Source: Metabacillus sp. B2-18 (GTDB taxonomy: Bacteria; Bacillota; Bacilli; Bacillales; Bacillaceae). Taken from it: a stretch of DNA of 64,000 nt. Where the stretch lies: assembly GCF_021117275.1 (NCBI RefSeq), contig NZ_CP088245.1:3075501-3139500 (forward strand). Reading direction: 5' to 3'. The position numbers were made by a program, and so were the translations under genes. Each line of letters opens with the position of its first letter. Positions within the stretch are counted from its first letter, which is position 1. This document shows, piece by piece, positions 1-9,088 of the stretch. Below the pieces are notes generated by a model that worked only from the letters and a program-made list of their open reading frames with translations, ran no database searches and had not been told where the DNA came from.

Positions 1-221
1 ATAGCTGAATTAGGATGAAAAAACAAAGGTTCTGTAGAATCAGAAAAATGAAGTTCCATCCTATTTTTCCCAACAACAAGAATGTCATCATCATATTCTC
101 TTTTTAAATGATCAACAGCTCTTTTATTTCTCCTCAAAAAAATTGAATCGAACTCATTTGCAATTTCTATAGCAGACTTTATTAAATTTTCATCAGGCCT
201 TCCTGAAGTGGTGATTATCAT
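1..221 (-). CDS. ypiP: Class I SAM-dependent methyltransferase, YpiP-like (3' end off the window)
   Basis: Only the first 73 codons are present; the gene runs off the left edge. The visible N-terminus has an ordered alpha/beta start and the stretch VVGKNRMELHF followed by FFHPNSA, which I recall from the Bacillus YpiP methyltransferase family. The position directly downstream of brxA and ilvD is the place of ypiP in B. subtilis, which supports the call. The SAM-binding core lies outside the window, so the catalytic motifs cannot be checked. The start is an ATG with only a weak upstream GGAGTATA-like ribosome site. Confidence 0.6.
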   Translation of the reverse strand, partial: MIITTSGRPDENLIKSAIEIANEFDSIFLRRNKRAVDHLKREYDDDILVVGKNRMELHFSDSTEPLFFHPNSA

Positions 222-265
222 ACCTACTTATACTCCTATATGCCAAATTCACTGTTTTATCTTGT

Positions 266-296
266 AAAAAAAGGATGCTATAAGCACCCTTTTTTT
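266..296 (-). terminator. Rho-independent terminator of brxA
   Basis: The hairpin pairs ggatgc with gcaccc between A- and T-runs. The one non-Watson-Crick pair is a G-U wobble only when read on the minus strand, so it serves brxA; it begins at the brxA stop codon. Confidence 0.85.
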
Positions 297-729
297 AACA
301 ATATTTTTCAAATGAAGATTCTAAATTTCCCATTATCTCTTCAATTGAGTTTCCTTCAATTTCGTGACGAGGTATAAAGTGAACAACTTCACCGTTTTTA
401 AGAAGTGCCATTGATGGTGACGAAGGTTCCTGTCCTTTAAAATACTCACGCATTTTACTAGTCGCTTCTTTATCCTGTCCAGCAAAAACTGTAACAATTC
501 GATCTGGTTTTTTTTCTGCATTCAAAACAGATTGTGTTGCGGCAGGCCTTGCTAAGCCGGCTGCACACCCGCAGACAGAGTTAACTACTACTAAAACTGT
601 GCCTTCTTCTTCATTCATGAATTGTTCCACTTCTTCTGCTGTTGTTAATTCTTCAAATCCTGCATTTGTTAATTCTGCTCTCATTGGTTTTACCATTTGT
701 CTCATATATTCTTCATATGCCATTGACAT
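295..729 (-). CDS. brxA: Bacilliredoxin BrxA (YphP)
   Basis: A 144-residue thioredoxin-fold protein of the UPF0403/YphP family, close to full length. The family reduces mixed disulfides between proteins and bacillithiol in the cytoplasm (de-bacillithiolation). The family-specific CGC active site is present: Cys53-Gly-Cys55 in VNSVCGCAAGLARP, followed by the conserved FAGQDKEAT segment and the cis-Pro region APSSPS-like (here EPSSPSMALL). The start follows a GGAGGG ribosome site. It sits downstream of ilvD, as in B. subtilis, but terminators on both sides suggest its own transcript. Confidence 0.93.
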   Translation of the reverse strand: MSMAYEEYMRQMVKPMRAELTNAGFEELTTAEEVEQFMNEEEGTVLVVVNSVCGCAAGLARPAATQSVLNAEKKPDRIVTVFAGQDKEATSKMREYFKGQEPSSPSMALLKNGEVVHFIPRHEIEGNSIEEIMGNLESSFEKYC

Positions 730-797
730 AATAAAATCCCTCCAAAATGTACATTAATGTAAGTAAAGAATACTATAGGGTCCTCATTCTTGCAAAT

Positions 798-843
798 AAA
801 TAGAAACAACCTAACAACTAAAAACATTAGGTTGTTTCTTTAT
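798..843 (-). terminator. Terminator downstream of ilvD
   Basis: A 13-bp perfect stem (agaaacaacctaa / ttaggttgtttct) with a short loop and a T-rich tail on the minus strand; it separates ilvD from brxA. Confidence 0.75.
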
Positions 844-915
844 TCACTTACTCTTTTATACCTAGTCGTTAATTTGTATGAGAAGTATGAGCTGCTAAAG
901 CTTTAAAATCATTTT

Positions 916-2607
916 TCACTTATCATTTCCCTCATATAAATCAGTTACTGCGCCTTTTGAAGCACTTGAAACAAGACGGGCATATTTTGAAAGAACACCT
1001 CGTTCTAAAAGCTTAGGTGCTGCCCAATTTTTCTTACGTTGCTCAAATTGTTCTTCTGTTAACGCAACAGACAGTTCACGTTTTTCACTATCAACTGTAA
1101 CCATGTCTCCATTTTCTACAAAAGCGATTGGACCACCAACTTGTGCTTCTGGAGAAATATGACCAACTACTAATCCATGAGATCCTCCTGAGAAACGTCC
1201 ATCCGTTAATAATGCAACACTTTCGCCTAAACCTTTTCCTACAAGAATCCCTGAAATGGATAGCATTTCAGGCATACCCGGTCCACCTTTTGGGCCTTCA
1301 TAACGTATGATTAAAACATCACCTGCTTTAATTTCTCCTGAAATAACTGCATCTGATGCTTCTTCTTCTGTGTCAAACACCTTTGCTGGTCCAGTTAACT
1401 TCGACACCTTTAAACCAGATACTTTAACAACTGCTCCTTCTGGTGCAAGGTTACCACGTAAAATGACTAAAGGACCATCTTTACGTTTTGCTTCAGATAC
1501 AGGATATATTACTTTTTGTCCTTCTTTTAATTCTTTGCAATCAGCTAGGTTTTCAGCAACTGTTTTGCCTGTTACCGTTAAACAATCTCCGTGTAAGAAG
1601 CCTTCCTTAAGAAGATATTTCATAACAGCTGGAACTCCCCCAACTTGGTGCAAATCATTCATAACATATTTTCCACTTGGCTTTAAGTCTGCTAAATGAG
1701 GAACACGTCTTTGAATTCGATCAAAGTCATCAATTGATAAATCCACTTTAGCAGCATGTGCAATTGCAAGTATATGAAGAACAGCATTTGTTGAACCACC
1801 AAGTGCGTACACAACTGTTATTGTATTTTCAAATGCTTCTATTGTCATGATATCTCTTGGTCTAATTCCTTTCTCAATTAACTTATACACAGCATCACCT
1901 GCATCAAAGCAATCTTGAAATTTTTCATCTGATTCTGCAGGGTTAGAGGAGCTGCCAGGTAAACTCATTCCCATTGCTTCGATTGCAGAAGCCATTGTGT
2001 TTGCTGTATACATTCCTCCGCAAGATCCCGCACCAGGACATGCATGACACTCGATTTCACTTAATTCATCTTTATTAATCTTTCCTGCATTGTATTGACC
2101 AACACCTTCAAAAACAGAAACAATATCAATATCTTTTCCATTCAAATTACCTGGTTTAATGGAGCCACCATAAACGAATACTGACGGCAAATTCATACGT
2201 GCAAGAGCAATTAAGCACCCCGGCATATTTTTGTCACAGCCTCCAATAGCAACAACTGCATCTAAGCTTTCTCCACCTACAACTGTTTCAATTGAATCAG
2301 CAATCACTTCACGGCTTGGAAGAGAATATCTCATACCAGCTGTTCCCATTGAGATTCCATCAGATACGGTAATTGTATTAAAGATCATCCCTTTACCGCC
2401 TGCTTCATTTGCTCCATTCTTTGATTGAATAGCAAGCTTGTCAATATGTATATTACAAGGTGTGACTTCACTCCAAGTACTTGCAACCCCAACCAAAGGT
2501 TTTTTAAAATCTTCATCACTAAAACCTACTGCACGCAGCATTGCACGGTTTGGTGCTCTTAACGCCCCTTCAAATACCTTACTTTCATTTCTCAAATCTT
2601 TGGTCAT
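916..2607 (-). CDS. ilvD: Dihydroxy-acid dehydratase
   Basis: Dehydrates 2,3-dihydroxy-isovalerate and 2,3-dihydroxy-3-methylvalerate to the 2-keto acids that give valine, isoleucine and leucine. About 563 residues, full length. The three cysteines expected to hold a [2Fe-2S] cluster in this subclass are seen near residues 51 (TPCNIH), 124 ([10 protein letters not shown]) and 196 (CPGAGSCGG), with the Mg-binding SDGISMG region and the C-terminal [10 protein letters not shown] substrate loop. Two tandem ATGs follow GGAGG; the second has the better spacing. No T-box leader is visible in the short upstream region, so amino-acid control is not apparent here. The gene is flanked by terminators and is probably monocistronic. 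Confidence 0.96.
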   Translation of the reverse strand: MTKDLRNESKVFEGALRAPNRAMLRAVGFSDEDFKKPLVGVASTWSEVTPCNIHIDKLAIQSKNGANEAGGKGMIFNTITVSDGISMGTAGMRYSLPSREVIADSIETVVGGESLDAVVAIGGCDKNMPGCLIALARMNLPSVFVYGGSIKPGNLNGKDIDIVSVFEGVGQYNAGKINKDELSEIECHACPGAGSCGGMYTANTMASAIEAMGMSLPGSSSNPAESDEKFQDCFDAGDAVYKLIEKGIRPRDIMTIEAFENTITVVYALGGSTNAVLHILAIAHAAKVDLSIDDFDRIQRRVPHLADLKPSGKYVMNDLHQVGGVPAVMKYLLKEGFLHGDCLTVTGKTVAENLADCKELKEGQKVIYPVSEAKRKDGPLVILRGNLAPEGAVVKVSGLKVSKLTGPAKVFDTEEEASDAVISGEIKAGDVLIIRYEGPKGGPGMPEMLSISGILVGKGLGESVALLTDGRFSGGSHGLVVGHISPEAQVGGPIAFVENGDMVTVDSEKRELSVALTEEQFEQRKKNWAAPKLLERGVLSKYARLVSSASKGAVTDLYEGNDK

Positions 2608-2659
2608 CATAATACCTCCATACTTTTTATTTTGTAATAATATTCAGTAAATTCCCTGC

Positions 2660-2693
2660 AAATAAAAACAGTCAATCGTAATTGACTGTTTAG
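2660..2693 (-). terminator. Terminator of ypgR
   Basis: An 11-bp stem (aaacagtcaat / attgactgttt, loop cgta) directly after the ypgR stop with a T-run on the minus strand. Confidence 0.85.
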
Positions 2694-2702
2694 TTTTGAG
2701 TT

Positions 2703-3821
2703 CTACCCATTTCTACTCTCTGTCATTTGTTTCCAAACAGAGCCTTTTGCTTCTTCTCCGCCTTCAATTCGTCCAATTGCCATTTTCACTTGCATACTTA
2801 CTTCAAATTCCGAATCATCTTCGGCTTCTTTTAATGCTTGAAGGGCTGACTCATCTCCTACTTCATATAGAAACATGGCTGCACGCCATCTTACTAGTTT
2901 GTTTTTATCTTTTAGTGCATCGATCATTTCGTTCATTGCGGCAGGATCACCAATATCTGATAAACAGTCACCTGCTGTTCTTCTTACTGTAACTGATTTA
3001 TCTTTTAGTGCTTTGTATAATAAAGGTAATACAGTTGATTTTTCAATCATACCTAAATAGACAGTTGCAAGCCTTCTAATCGATGGTTTTTCATCATCAA
3101 GTGCTTTTTCAAGTACTGGCAGGTCTTCTTCGGTTGGGTCCATTTGGTCTAAATGTGCGAAACGATTTGTCCAATCTTCCTCATCAAGCATATCAAGGGT
3201 GACTTTGTATGATTTACGAGCTTGAACTTTTGTTTTTTCTTTTTCAGTTGCTGCTTTAATGAGCCTTTTTAGACGGTCTTCCGAATAAGCAGCACTGATT
3301 TCATCCACAACTTCTTTTCCGATATCAGCAAGTTCACCATATCGAACTCCATGTTCTTTCCATTGCCTATCAAGAACAACATTGTCATCGGCTTGTTGTG
3401 CAGTCATAACCGCTTCTTTAAAACGATCTGGTAAGCCAAATCGTTCCTCAAGAACTCCATCAGTAAGTTTTACTTGCATTGGAATTCCATTAAACTTTTG
3501 AATAAAAACCTTTACTTCTCCAAATGCTTCTTCATTTGTTGCATGATTTGCTTGTTCAGCTACTTCCTCACCAAATGCTTGACGAACTTGTGCCAAAAGA
3601 TCTTTCCAATCATATTTTGCATTCCTTTCAACAGCAAGGAAGTCAGCAACATGATAAACACCTTTAATTCCTTCAATGGATAAAATATCTTTAATGATAG
3701 CAGGCGCCTCACTAGCTTGATCTTTTTTGTAATTATTGCTTTTTCCAGTAGGAAGCTCTTCTGATAAAAGAACCTTCATCGTATTTGGACTAGGAGTAGG
3801 TTCAATTGACTTTATTTTCAT
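2703..3821 (-). CDS. ypgR: YpgR, CvfC-type protein (Nfu N-domain plus HEAT repeats)
   Basis: A 372-residue cytoplasmic protein. Residues 1-90 resemble the N-terminal scaffold domain of Nfu/NifU proteins (KSIEPTPSPNTMKV, then GVYHVADFLAVERN). Residues about 215-360 are helical repeats of HEAT type, with recurring leucine and alanine patterns such as IRRLATVYLG, VRRTAGDCLSDIGD and VRWRAAMFLYEVGD. This combination is that of Staphylococcus aureus CvfC and B. subtilis YpgR, whose biochemical role is unsettled. No iron-sulfur-binding cysteine pair is present, so it is not an ordinary Nfu carrier. The ATG follows AAAGGAG. It lies upstream of ilvD and beside ypgQ, as in B. subtilis. Confidence 0.85.
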   Translation of the reverse strand: MKIKSIEPTPSPNTMKVLLSEELPTGKSNNYKKDQASEAPAIIKDILSIEGIKGVYHVADFLAVERNAKYDWKDLLAQVRQAFGEEVAEQANHATNEEAFGEVKVFIQKFNGIPMQVKLTDGVLEERFGLPDRFKEAVMTAQQADDNVVLDRQWKEHGVRYGELADIGKEVVDEISAAYSEDRLKRLIKAATEKEKTKVQARKSYKVTLDMLDEEDWTNRFAHLDQMDPTEEDLPVLEKALDDEKPSIRRLATVYLGMIEKSTVLPLLYKALKDKSVTVRRTAGDCLSDIGDPAAMNEMIDALKDKNKLVRWRAAMFLYEVGDESALQALKEAEDDSEFEVSMQVKMAIGRIEGGEEAKGSVWKQMTESRNG

Positions 3822-3971
3822 AATGGCACTCCTTTATTTTTTTCGTAATGATATTGTAACATAGCCACTATTTTTCATGCTATTCATAGGGTTTGCCTTC
3901 TACACCTACATTGACGTTTAACAGTTGAAAAACACACAAATTCTTTGAAAAAGCCGAGCATACTACCTGTG

Positions 3972-4598
3972 TTATATTTTTTTCGGACCATTCCACTCTG
4001 TTAGAAACTGCTCCAAAAAACCTTCGAGATATTGATGTCGCTCTTCAGCTAAAAGCTTTCCGGTTTTAGTGTTCATTAACTCTTTCAATTTTAATAATTT
4101 ATCATAAAAATGCTGTATTGCATTAGACAAGTCCAAACCTTCTGGGTCATAAATCACATTTCCTCTAGAACCAGCAAAAGCAAACGTCCTGGCTATTCCA
4201 ATCGCTCCAATCGCATCTAAACGATCACCGTCTTGAACAATTTTCGCCTCAAGTGAAAGCTGACCAGCTGAAATATGCTTTCTAAAGCTTATATTCTCAA
4301 TGATAGAGAGAATTTCATCCATTTCATTATTATCAACTTCCAATTCAATTAATAGGTTTTTTACATCAGCCACTTCTAGTTTTATCTCATTTGACAGCTT
4401 ATCATCTATTAGGTCATGTAAAAGTGCAGCTGTTTCAACAATGAACATATTTACTTCCTCTTCATGTTTCCCGATAAGTAAGGCATTTTTTCTAACTCGA
4501 TCAATATGCCACCAGTCGTGACCGCTACCCTCTTGCTTTAATCTTTTTTTCACAAAATCTTCTATCGTTTGTACGATAATTTTCTTTGTTTTCTCCAC
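3972..4598 (-). CDS. ypgQ: HD-domain phosphohydrolase YpgQ
   Basis: An HD-superfamily protein. From the preferred start it has 208 residues, with the metal ligands His27 in GSGHDWWHIDRV, the HD pair at 61-62 in ALLHDLIDD, and a late Asp in VQDGDRLDAIGAIG. B. subtilis YpgQ is reported as a Mn-dependent pyrophosphohydrolase acting on nucleoside triphosphates; that activity is inferred here from family. An in-frame TTG start at 4670 has no ribosome site. A GTG at 4598 lies 12 bases after GAGGAG and gives the usual family N-terminus, so I chose it, with some doubt because of the long spacing. Confidence 0.8.
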   Translation of the reverse strand: MEKTKKIIVQTIEDFVKKRLKQEGSGHDWWHIDRVRKNALLIGKHEEEVNMFIVETAALLHDLIDDKLSNEIKLEVADVKNLLIELEVDNNEMDEILSIIENISFRKHISAGQLSLEAKIVQDGDRLDAIGAIGIARTFAFAGSRGNVIYDPEGLDLSNAIQHFYDKLLKLKELMNTKTGKLLAEERHQYLEGFLEQFLTEWNGPKKI

Positions 4599-4746
4599 TT
4601 CACAATTACACTCCTCATTCTTAAGAAACGATTTTTGAAACGATAACAATCTTTTTTTTATAGCTACCAATTAAAATTCCAAATACAAAAACACTGACTA
4701 GCTCATTTACATATACTACTTTATCAATTTTTAAAGGAGTATGTTC

Positions 4747-4992
4747 ATGAAAAACGCGAGAAACCAACAGCAACCAATGATCGGCCAAGCTTGGACTGGT
4801 AAGCATGTTATTCTTCTACATTGCAATGAACGAAATCAATTTAAGCAACTATATAGTAGCTATCATGCCCCAATCGAGCCACCTCGTCAAAATTGTGCTG
4901 AGACGTTGTCACAACTTTTTAGTATTGGATATAAAGTGAAACAAGTTACCACCCTTACCGGAGGACAACTACAGTATTTGCTTGTTCTTTAG
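4747..4992 (+). CDS. Small hypothetical protein
   Basis: An 81-residue protein I do not recognise. It is divergent from ypgQ and convergent with bsaA. The ATG at 4747 lies seven bases after AAAGGAGT, while the ATG at 4741 is too close to that site. The protein is soluble, with an N-terminal QQQPMIGQAWTGKHVILLH segment, two cysteines (residues about 26 and 50) and a hydrophobic C-terminus. A shared terminator follows the stop codon, which supports real expression. Confidence 0.6.
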   Translation: MKNARNQQQPMIGQAWTGKHVILLHCNERNQFKQLYSSYHAPIEPPRQNCAETLSQLFSIGYKVKQVTTLTGGQLQYLLVL

Positions 4993-4998
4993 CCATTG

Positions 4999-5029
4999 AA
5001 AAAGAAGTCTAACGTTTAGACTTCTTTTA
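4999..5029. terminator. Bidirectional terminator between the 4747 gene and bsaA
   Basis: A perfect 12-bp stem (aaagaagtctaa / ttagacttcttt) with A- and T-runs on both sides; it overlaps the last codons of bsaA and follows the convergent small gene. Confidence 0.8.
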
Positions 5030-5501
5030 GTAACTTTTCAATATGAGGTTTTATTTCTTTTGGGTTTGTATTCGGTGAAAATCGCTCTATTGGTTGACCA
5101 TTAGAATTCACAAGAAATTTTGTAAAATTCCATTTTATCGATTTTGTTCCAAGCAATCCTGGAGTTTCAGATGCCAAATACTTAAATAATGGATGAGCAT
5201 TTTCACCGTTAACATCAATTTTTGCAAACATTGGAAAACGAACACCATAGTTGATTTCACAAAAACTTTCAATTTCTTCATTATTACCGGGTTCCTGCCC
5301 CATGAATTGATTGCAAGGAAAACCAAGAATAGTAAGACCTTGTTTATGATATTCATCATAAAGAGCTTGTAATTCTAAATATTGAGGCGTAAAACCACAT
5401 TTACTTGCTGTATTTACAATAAGAAGGACCTGATTCTGATATTCTTCCAACGTTTTTATTTCACCTTTGATTGTTTCTACTTTATATTGGTATAAACTCA
5501 T
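5016..5501 (-). CDS. bsaA: Glutathione peroxidase-family thiol peroxidase BsaA
   Basis: A 161-residue, full-length enzyme of the glutathione peroxidase family that reduces hydroperoxides; Bacillus members use thioredoxin-type donors rather than glutathione (family knowledge). The catalytic residues are visible: Cys35 in NTASKCGFT (cysteine in place of selenocysteine), Gln65 in FPCNQF, and Trp124-Asn125 in KWNFTKFL. It is the last gene of an apparent operon after fhs and a hypothetical gene, with a 31-base gap before its GGAGG-preceded ATG. Confidence 0.92.
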   Translation of the reverse strand: MSLYQYKVETIKGEIKTLEEYQNQVLLIVNTASKCGFTPQYLELQALYDEYHKQGLTILGFPCNQFMGQEPGNNEEIESFCEINYGVRFPMFAKIDVNGENAHPLFKYLASETPGLLGTKSIKWNFTKFLVNSNGQPIERFSPNTNPKEIKPHIEKLLKEV

Positions 5502-5532
5502 TATTTGAAACCTCCTTTTATTTGAAAATCTA

Positions 5533-6039
5533 TTAGCTCTTGTATCCCAGCCCTAATAATGAAATTGAATGGTCCAAAATATTTATTAAATCATCAATGG
5601 AATCTTCACCAAATAAAGTTTGAAACTCCACAATATATTTGTGATGATACTTGACGCTAAGGTCAGTTATCTCTTTTGTTAAAAATAACTTCACAACATG
5701 TTGTTTTCCCCAACGTCTTTTTAATTTTTTTAGTAATAATTCATCATATTCATTTGTACCGTTGTTCTCACAAAATGTCACAGTCACATAACAGCCGGGC
5801 TTTTCATTTGTTTCTAACAGCTCTCCAGATAATTCCCGGTGAGGTATTTCAATTTCAATAAGGATTGACCGTTTGCTTTTTCTAACATCTTCAATTGTAA
5901 TTAAATATTTTCTAACCATTGAGGCTAAGTCAACAATATCACTTCGACCAATAACATTTATTTTCCCTTCAAGGTCCAAGTCATATATATATCCTTCTAT
6001 TACTACTTTCAAGTTATCAAAGACAGTTGGATCAAACAT
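5533..6039 (-). CDS. Conserved hypothetical protein in the fhs operon
   Basis: 168 residues, unrecognised. It is a soluble mixed alpha/beta protein: residues 1-45 contain NVIGRSDIVDLASMV, residues 60-95 a strand-rich IEIEIPHRELSGELLE region, and the C-terminus is helical (LINILDHSISLLGLG). No catalytic motif stands out. It starts nine bases after the fhs stop and runs on to bsaA, so it is almost certainly cotranscribed with them; a link to one-carbon or redox metabolism is possible but not shown. Confidence 0.75.
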   Translation of the reverse strand: MFDPTVFDNLKVVIEGYIYDLDLEGKINVIGRSDIVDLASMVRKYLITIEDVRKSKRSILIEIEIPHRELSGELLETNEKPGCYVTVTFCENNGTNEYDELLLKKLKRRWGKQHVVKLFLTKEITDLSVKYHHKYIVEFQTLFGEDSIDDLINILDHSISLLGLGYKS

Positions 6040-6048
6040 ATATACCTC

Positions 6049-7740
6049 CTAGAACAAGCCAGTTGCCTTTCCATCTACTGAAACATCCATATTTAGAGCT
6101 GCAGGTTCAAATGGTAAACCTGGCATTGTCATGATATCACCGGTTAAAGCAACGATAAAGCCGGCACCTAAAGAGCCCTTTAATTCACGTATTGTGATCG
6201 TAAAGCTTTCAGGTCTACCTAACACAGAGGCATCATCTGTTAAAGAATATTGTGTTTTAGCCATACAAATAGGCAAATTGCTCCATCCTAAGAACTCAAA
6301 TTCTTGAATTTGTTTCTTTGCTTTATTCGTGAACTGAACTCCTGTTGCTCCATAAACTTTACTTGCAATATTGAAAATTTTCTGTTCAATCGAATCTTCA
6401 TCTTTATATAGAAATTGAAAAGAATTTTCTCCCTCTTCAATAATCTTGAGTACCTTTTCAGCTAGTTCTACTCCTCCATTGCCGCCATGTTCCCATACTT
6501 CACATATAACAGCAGGATGACCTTCCTGATCACTCCAATTTAATAGTTCTGTTATTTCAGCTTCTGTATCAGAAACAAATTTATTAATTGCTACAACGTA
6601 TGGTAATCCAAAGCTTTTTATTGTTTCAATATGTTTTTTTAAGTTTGCTATTCCTTTTATTAGAGCATCCGTATTTTCTTGCTGTAATTGATCTCTCCTC
6701 AATCCACCATGCATTTTAAGAGCTCTTATTGTTGCCACGATGACAACAGCAGAAGGATTAAGCATTCCAATTCGAGATTTTATATTAAGGAATTTTTCCG
6801 CCCCTAAATCAGCACCGAATCCAGCTTCAGTTACCACATAATCTCCAAGCTTTGTCGCCATTTTGGTCGCAAGCAAACTATTACAACCATGTGCAATGTT
6901 CGCGAATGGTCCACCATGAATTAGAGCCGGTGTATGTTCTATTGTTTGAACAAGATTTGGCTTTATTGCTTCTTTTAATAGAAGAGTTAAAGCTCCTTCA
7001 ACACCCAAGTCGGCCACTGTAACCGGTTCTTTTGAATATGTATATCCGATTACTATCCTTGAAAGTCTCTCTCTAAGATTATCTAAACTGCTAGCTAAAC
7101 ATAAAACAGCCATAATTTCAGAAGCTACCGTAATATCGAAATGATCTTCTCTTGGAATGCCATTTGTAGGTCCACCTAAGCCGATGGTAATATTTCGAAG
7201 AGCTCGATCATTTAAATCTAATGCTCGTCTCCATACAATTCTTCTAGGGTCGATATTTAAATCATTTCCGTGGTGAAGATGATTATCGATAAATGAAGCT
7301 AATGCATTATTTGCTGTCGTAATTGCATGTATGTCACCTGTAAAATGCAGGTTTATTTCATCCATAGGAAGAACTTGAGAATAGCCGCCACCTGTAGCTC
7401 CACCTTTTAATCCCATTGTTGGTCCAAGCGAAGGTTCCCTCATTGCAATAATCGCTTTTTTATTTAGTTTATTAAGTGCTTGACCCAAACCTACTGTTAC
7501 TGTTGATTTTCCTTCTCCAGCTGGAGTTGGGTTAGTTGATGTAACTAAAATAAGCTTACCTGGTTCTTTCTCCTTTAATCTTTCTAAAACATCAAGAGAA
7601 ATTTTAGCCTTATATTTTCCAAATAGCTCTAACTCTTCTTCCTTTAAATCTAAATGATTATCGGCTATTTGCTGAATTGGTAAAAGTGGTGTTTGAAGGG
7701 CAATTTCGATATCTGATTTAAATTTTTGATGACTATTCAC
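6049..7740 (-). CDS. fhs: Formate-tetrahydrofolate ligase
   Basis: ATP-dependent formation of 10-formyltetrahydrofolate from formate and THF, feeding purine and formyl-methionine synthesis. 563 residues, full length. The P-loop-type motif [10 protein letters not shown] lies at residues 71-80, and typical family segments follow ([24 protein letters not shown], the [12 protein letters not shown] helix and the [12 protein letters not shown] folate-site region). The start is GTG, eight bases after GAGG. B. subtilis 168 lacks this enzyme to my knowledge, so its presence here is a lineage difference. First gene of a three-gene minus-strand operon. Confidence 0.96.
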   Translation of the reverse strand: MNSHQKFKSDIEIALQTPLLPIQQIADNHLDLKEEELELFGKYKAKISLDVLERLKEKEPGKLILVTSTNPTPAGEGKSTVTVGLGQALNKLNKKAIIAMREPSLGPTMGLKGGATGGGYSQVLPMDEINLHFTGDIHAITTANNALASFIDNHLHHGNDLNIDPRRIVWRRALDLNDRALRNITIGLGGPTNGIPREDHFDITVASEIMAVLCLASSLDNLRERLSRIVIGYTYSKEPVTVADLGVEGALTLLLKEAIKPNLVQTIEHTPALIHGGPFANIAHGCNSLLATKMATKLGDYVVTEAGFGADLGAEKFLNIKSRIGMLNPSAVVIVATIRALKMHGGLRRDQLQQENTDALIKGIANLKKHIETIKSFGLPYVVAINKFVSDTEAEITELLNWSDQEGHPAVICEVWEHGGNGGVELAEKVLKIIEEGENSFQFLYKDEDSIEQKIFNIASKVYGATGVQFTNKAKKQIQEFEFLGWSNLPICMAKTQYSLTDDASVLGRPESFTITIRELKGSLGAGFIVALTGDIMTMPGLPFEPAALNMDVSVDGKATGLF

Positions 7741-7963
7741 TGTTTTTTCCTCACTTTGTTGTTAAAATGATCTTTAGAATATATTACCATACATCCTTAT
7801 CCATCAATCAATATGTCAAATTATTGATGTAGAAAAACTATTATTTGAAATATATAAATTGAATTATTTTTCTAAACTTTCTATAATAAAGAATCAGTCA
7901 TTTATCATATTTATCAATTATTATTATGACAAAAATATAAAGCTTATTTCGGAGGTGTTTTCT

Positions 7964-8872
7964 TTGCCAATCAATATTCCAAATCACTTACCAGCGAAAG
8001 AAATCCTTGAACAGGAAAATATCTTTATTATGGATGAAAATAGAGCATACTCTCAGGATATACGTCCTTTAAATATTATCATTCTAAATATCATGCCTGA
8101 AAAAGAAAAAACAGAAACACAGTTGTTACGACTATTGGGTAACTCACCATTACAGTTAAACATTACTTTTTTACGTCCTGAAACACATAAATCAAAAACA
8201 ACTGCAATAGAGCACTTAAAGGAATTTTATACAACTTTTAGACATATCCAGCATAAAAAGTTTGATGGGATGATTATTACTGGTGCACCAATTGAGCATT
8301 TGGAGTTCAATGAAGTCTCATATTGGCCTGAACTTCAAACAATTATGGACTGGACTAGAACAAATGTTACCTCAACTTTACATATTTGTTGGGGTGCCCA
8401 AGCAGGACTTTACCATCACTATGGCGTAAATAAATATCAATTGGATAAAAAATGCTTTGGAATTTTTGAGCATGAAATTGTAGATCCAACAGTAAAATTG
8501 GTAAGAGGTTTTGATGACCTTTACTTTGTTCCACACTCTAGACATACAGATGTATTAAAAGAGGAAATTGAACGAGTTGAAGAGCTTCAAATTCTTTCTT
8601 ATTCCGATAAAGCAGGAGTTTGTTTAGTGATGTCACAGGATGGTAAACAAATCTTTTTAACAGGGCATCCTGAATATGAATTAACTTCATTAAAAGATGA
8701 ATATGAACGTGATCTTTCAAAGGGCCTGGAAATCGAGATGCCAGAAAATTATTTTAAAAATAACGATCCTAAAAATAGACCAATACAGTGTTGGAGGTCA
8801 CATGCGAACCTACTGTTTGTGAATTGGCTGAACTATTACGTATACCAAGAAACACCGTATATTTGGGATTGA
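7964..8872 (+). CDS. metA: Homoserine O-acetyltransferase (MetA/MetAS family)
   Basis: Acylates homoserine as the first committed step of methionine synthesis. The reading frame opens at 7859, but the start is the TTG at 7964, eight bases after GGAGGT; this gives the canonical MPINIP N-terminus and 302 residues. The glutamine-amidotransferase-like catalytic triad is visible: Cys142 (HICWGAQ), His235 and Glu237 (TGHPEYE). Residue 111 is Glu (GAPIE), the residue reported to select acetyl-CoA over succinyl-CoA in this family. No SAM (S-box) riboswitch is recognisable upstream. A terminator follows, so it is probably monocistronic. Confidence 0.93.
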   Translation: MPINIPNHLPAKEILEQENIFIMDENRAYSQDIRPLNIIILNIMPEKEKTETQLLRLLGNSPLQLNITFLRPETHKSKTTAIEHLKEFYTTFRHIQHKKFDGMIITGAPIEHLEFNEVSYWPELQTIMDWTRTNVTSTLHICWGAQAGLYHHYGVNKYQLDKKCFGIFEHEIVDPTVKLVRGFDDLYFVPHSRHTDVLKEEIERVEELQILSYSDKAGVCLVMSQDGKQIFLTGHPEYELTSLKDEYERDLSKGLEIEMPENYFKNNDPKNRPIQCWRSHANLLFVNWLNYYVYQETPYIWD

Positions 8873-9010
8873 AAGTCTCGCAAACTATTTATTTAACCAC
8901 AAATTCATTTAAAAATTCAATATTTTTTACAACCACTTTACATCTTAAGAAATACTTAATAATTGCTTTATAAAAAAGTAATAATTATATGGTAATCTTT
9001 AAGACAAATT

Positions 9011-9052
9011 GAGTTCATATTTTACATATAGTTTGATATGAACTTTTTTTCT
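9011..9052 (+). terminator. Terminator of metA
   Basis: Stem gttcatat / atatgaac followed by a run of seven T, 140 bases after the metA stop and just before ugtP. Confidence 0.8.
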
Positions 9053-9088
9053 TGTACTGATCCGTTTCTTTACTAGATTGAGGTGAAA

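Noticed and set aside
1307..1699. Long frame on the plus strand inside ilvD
   Set aside because: It is antisense to a highly conserved enzyme gene, lacks a ribosome site and shows no recognisable protein pattern.
7741..7963. Possible S-box riboswitch before metA
   Set aside because: None of the conserved S-box helices or the terminator could be found.
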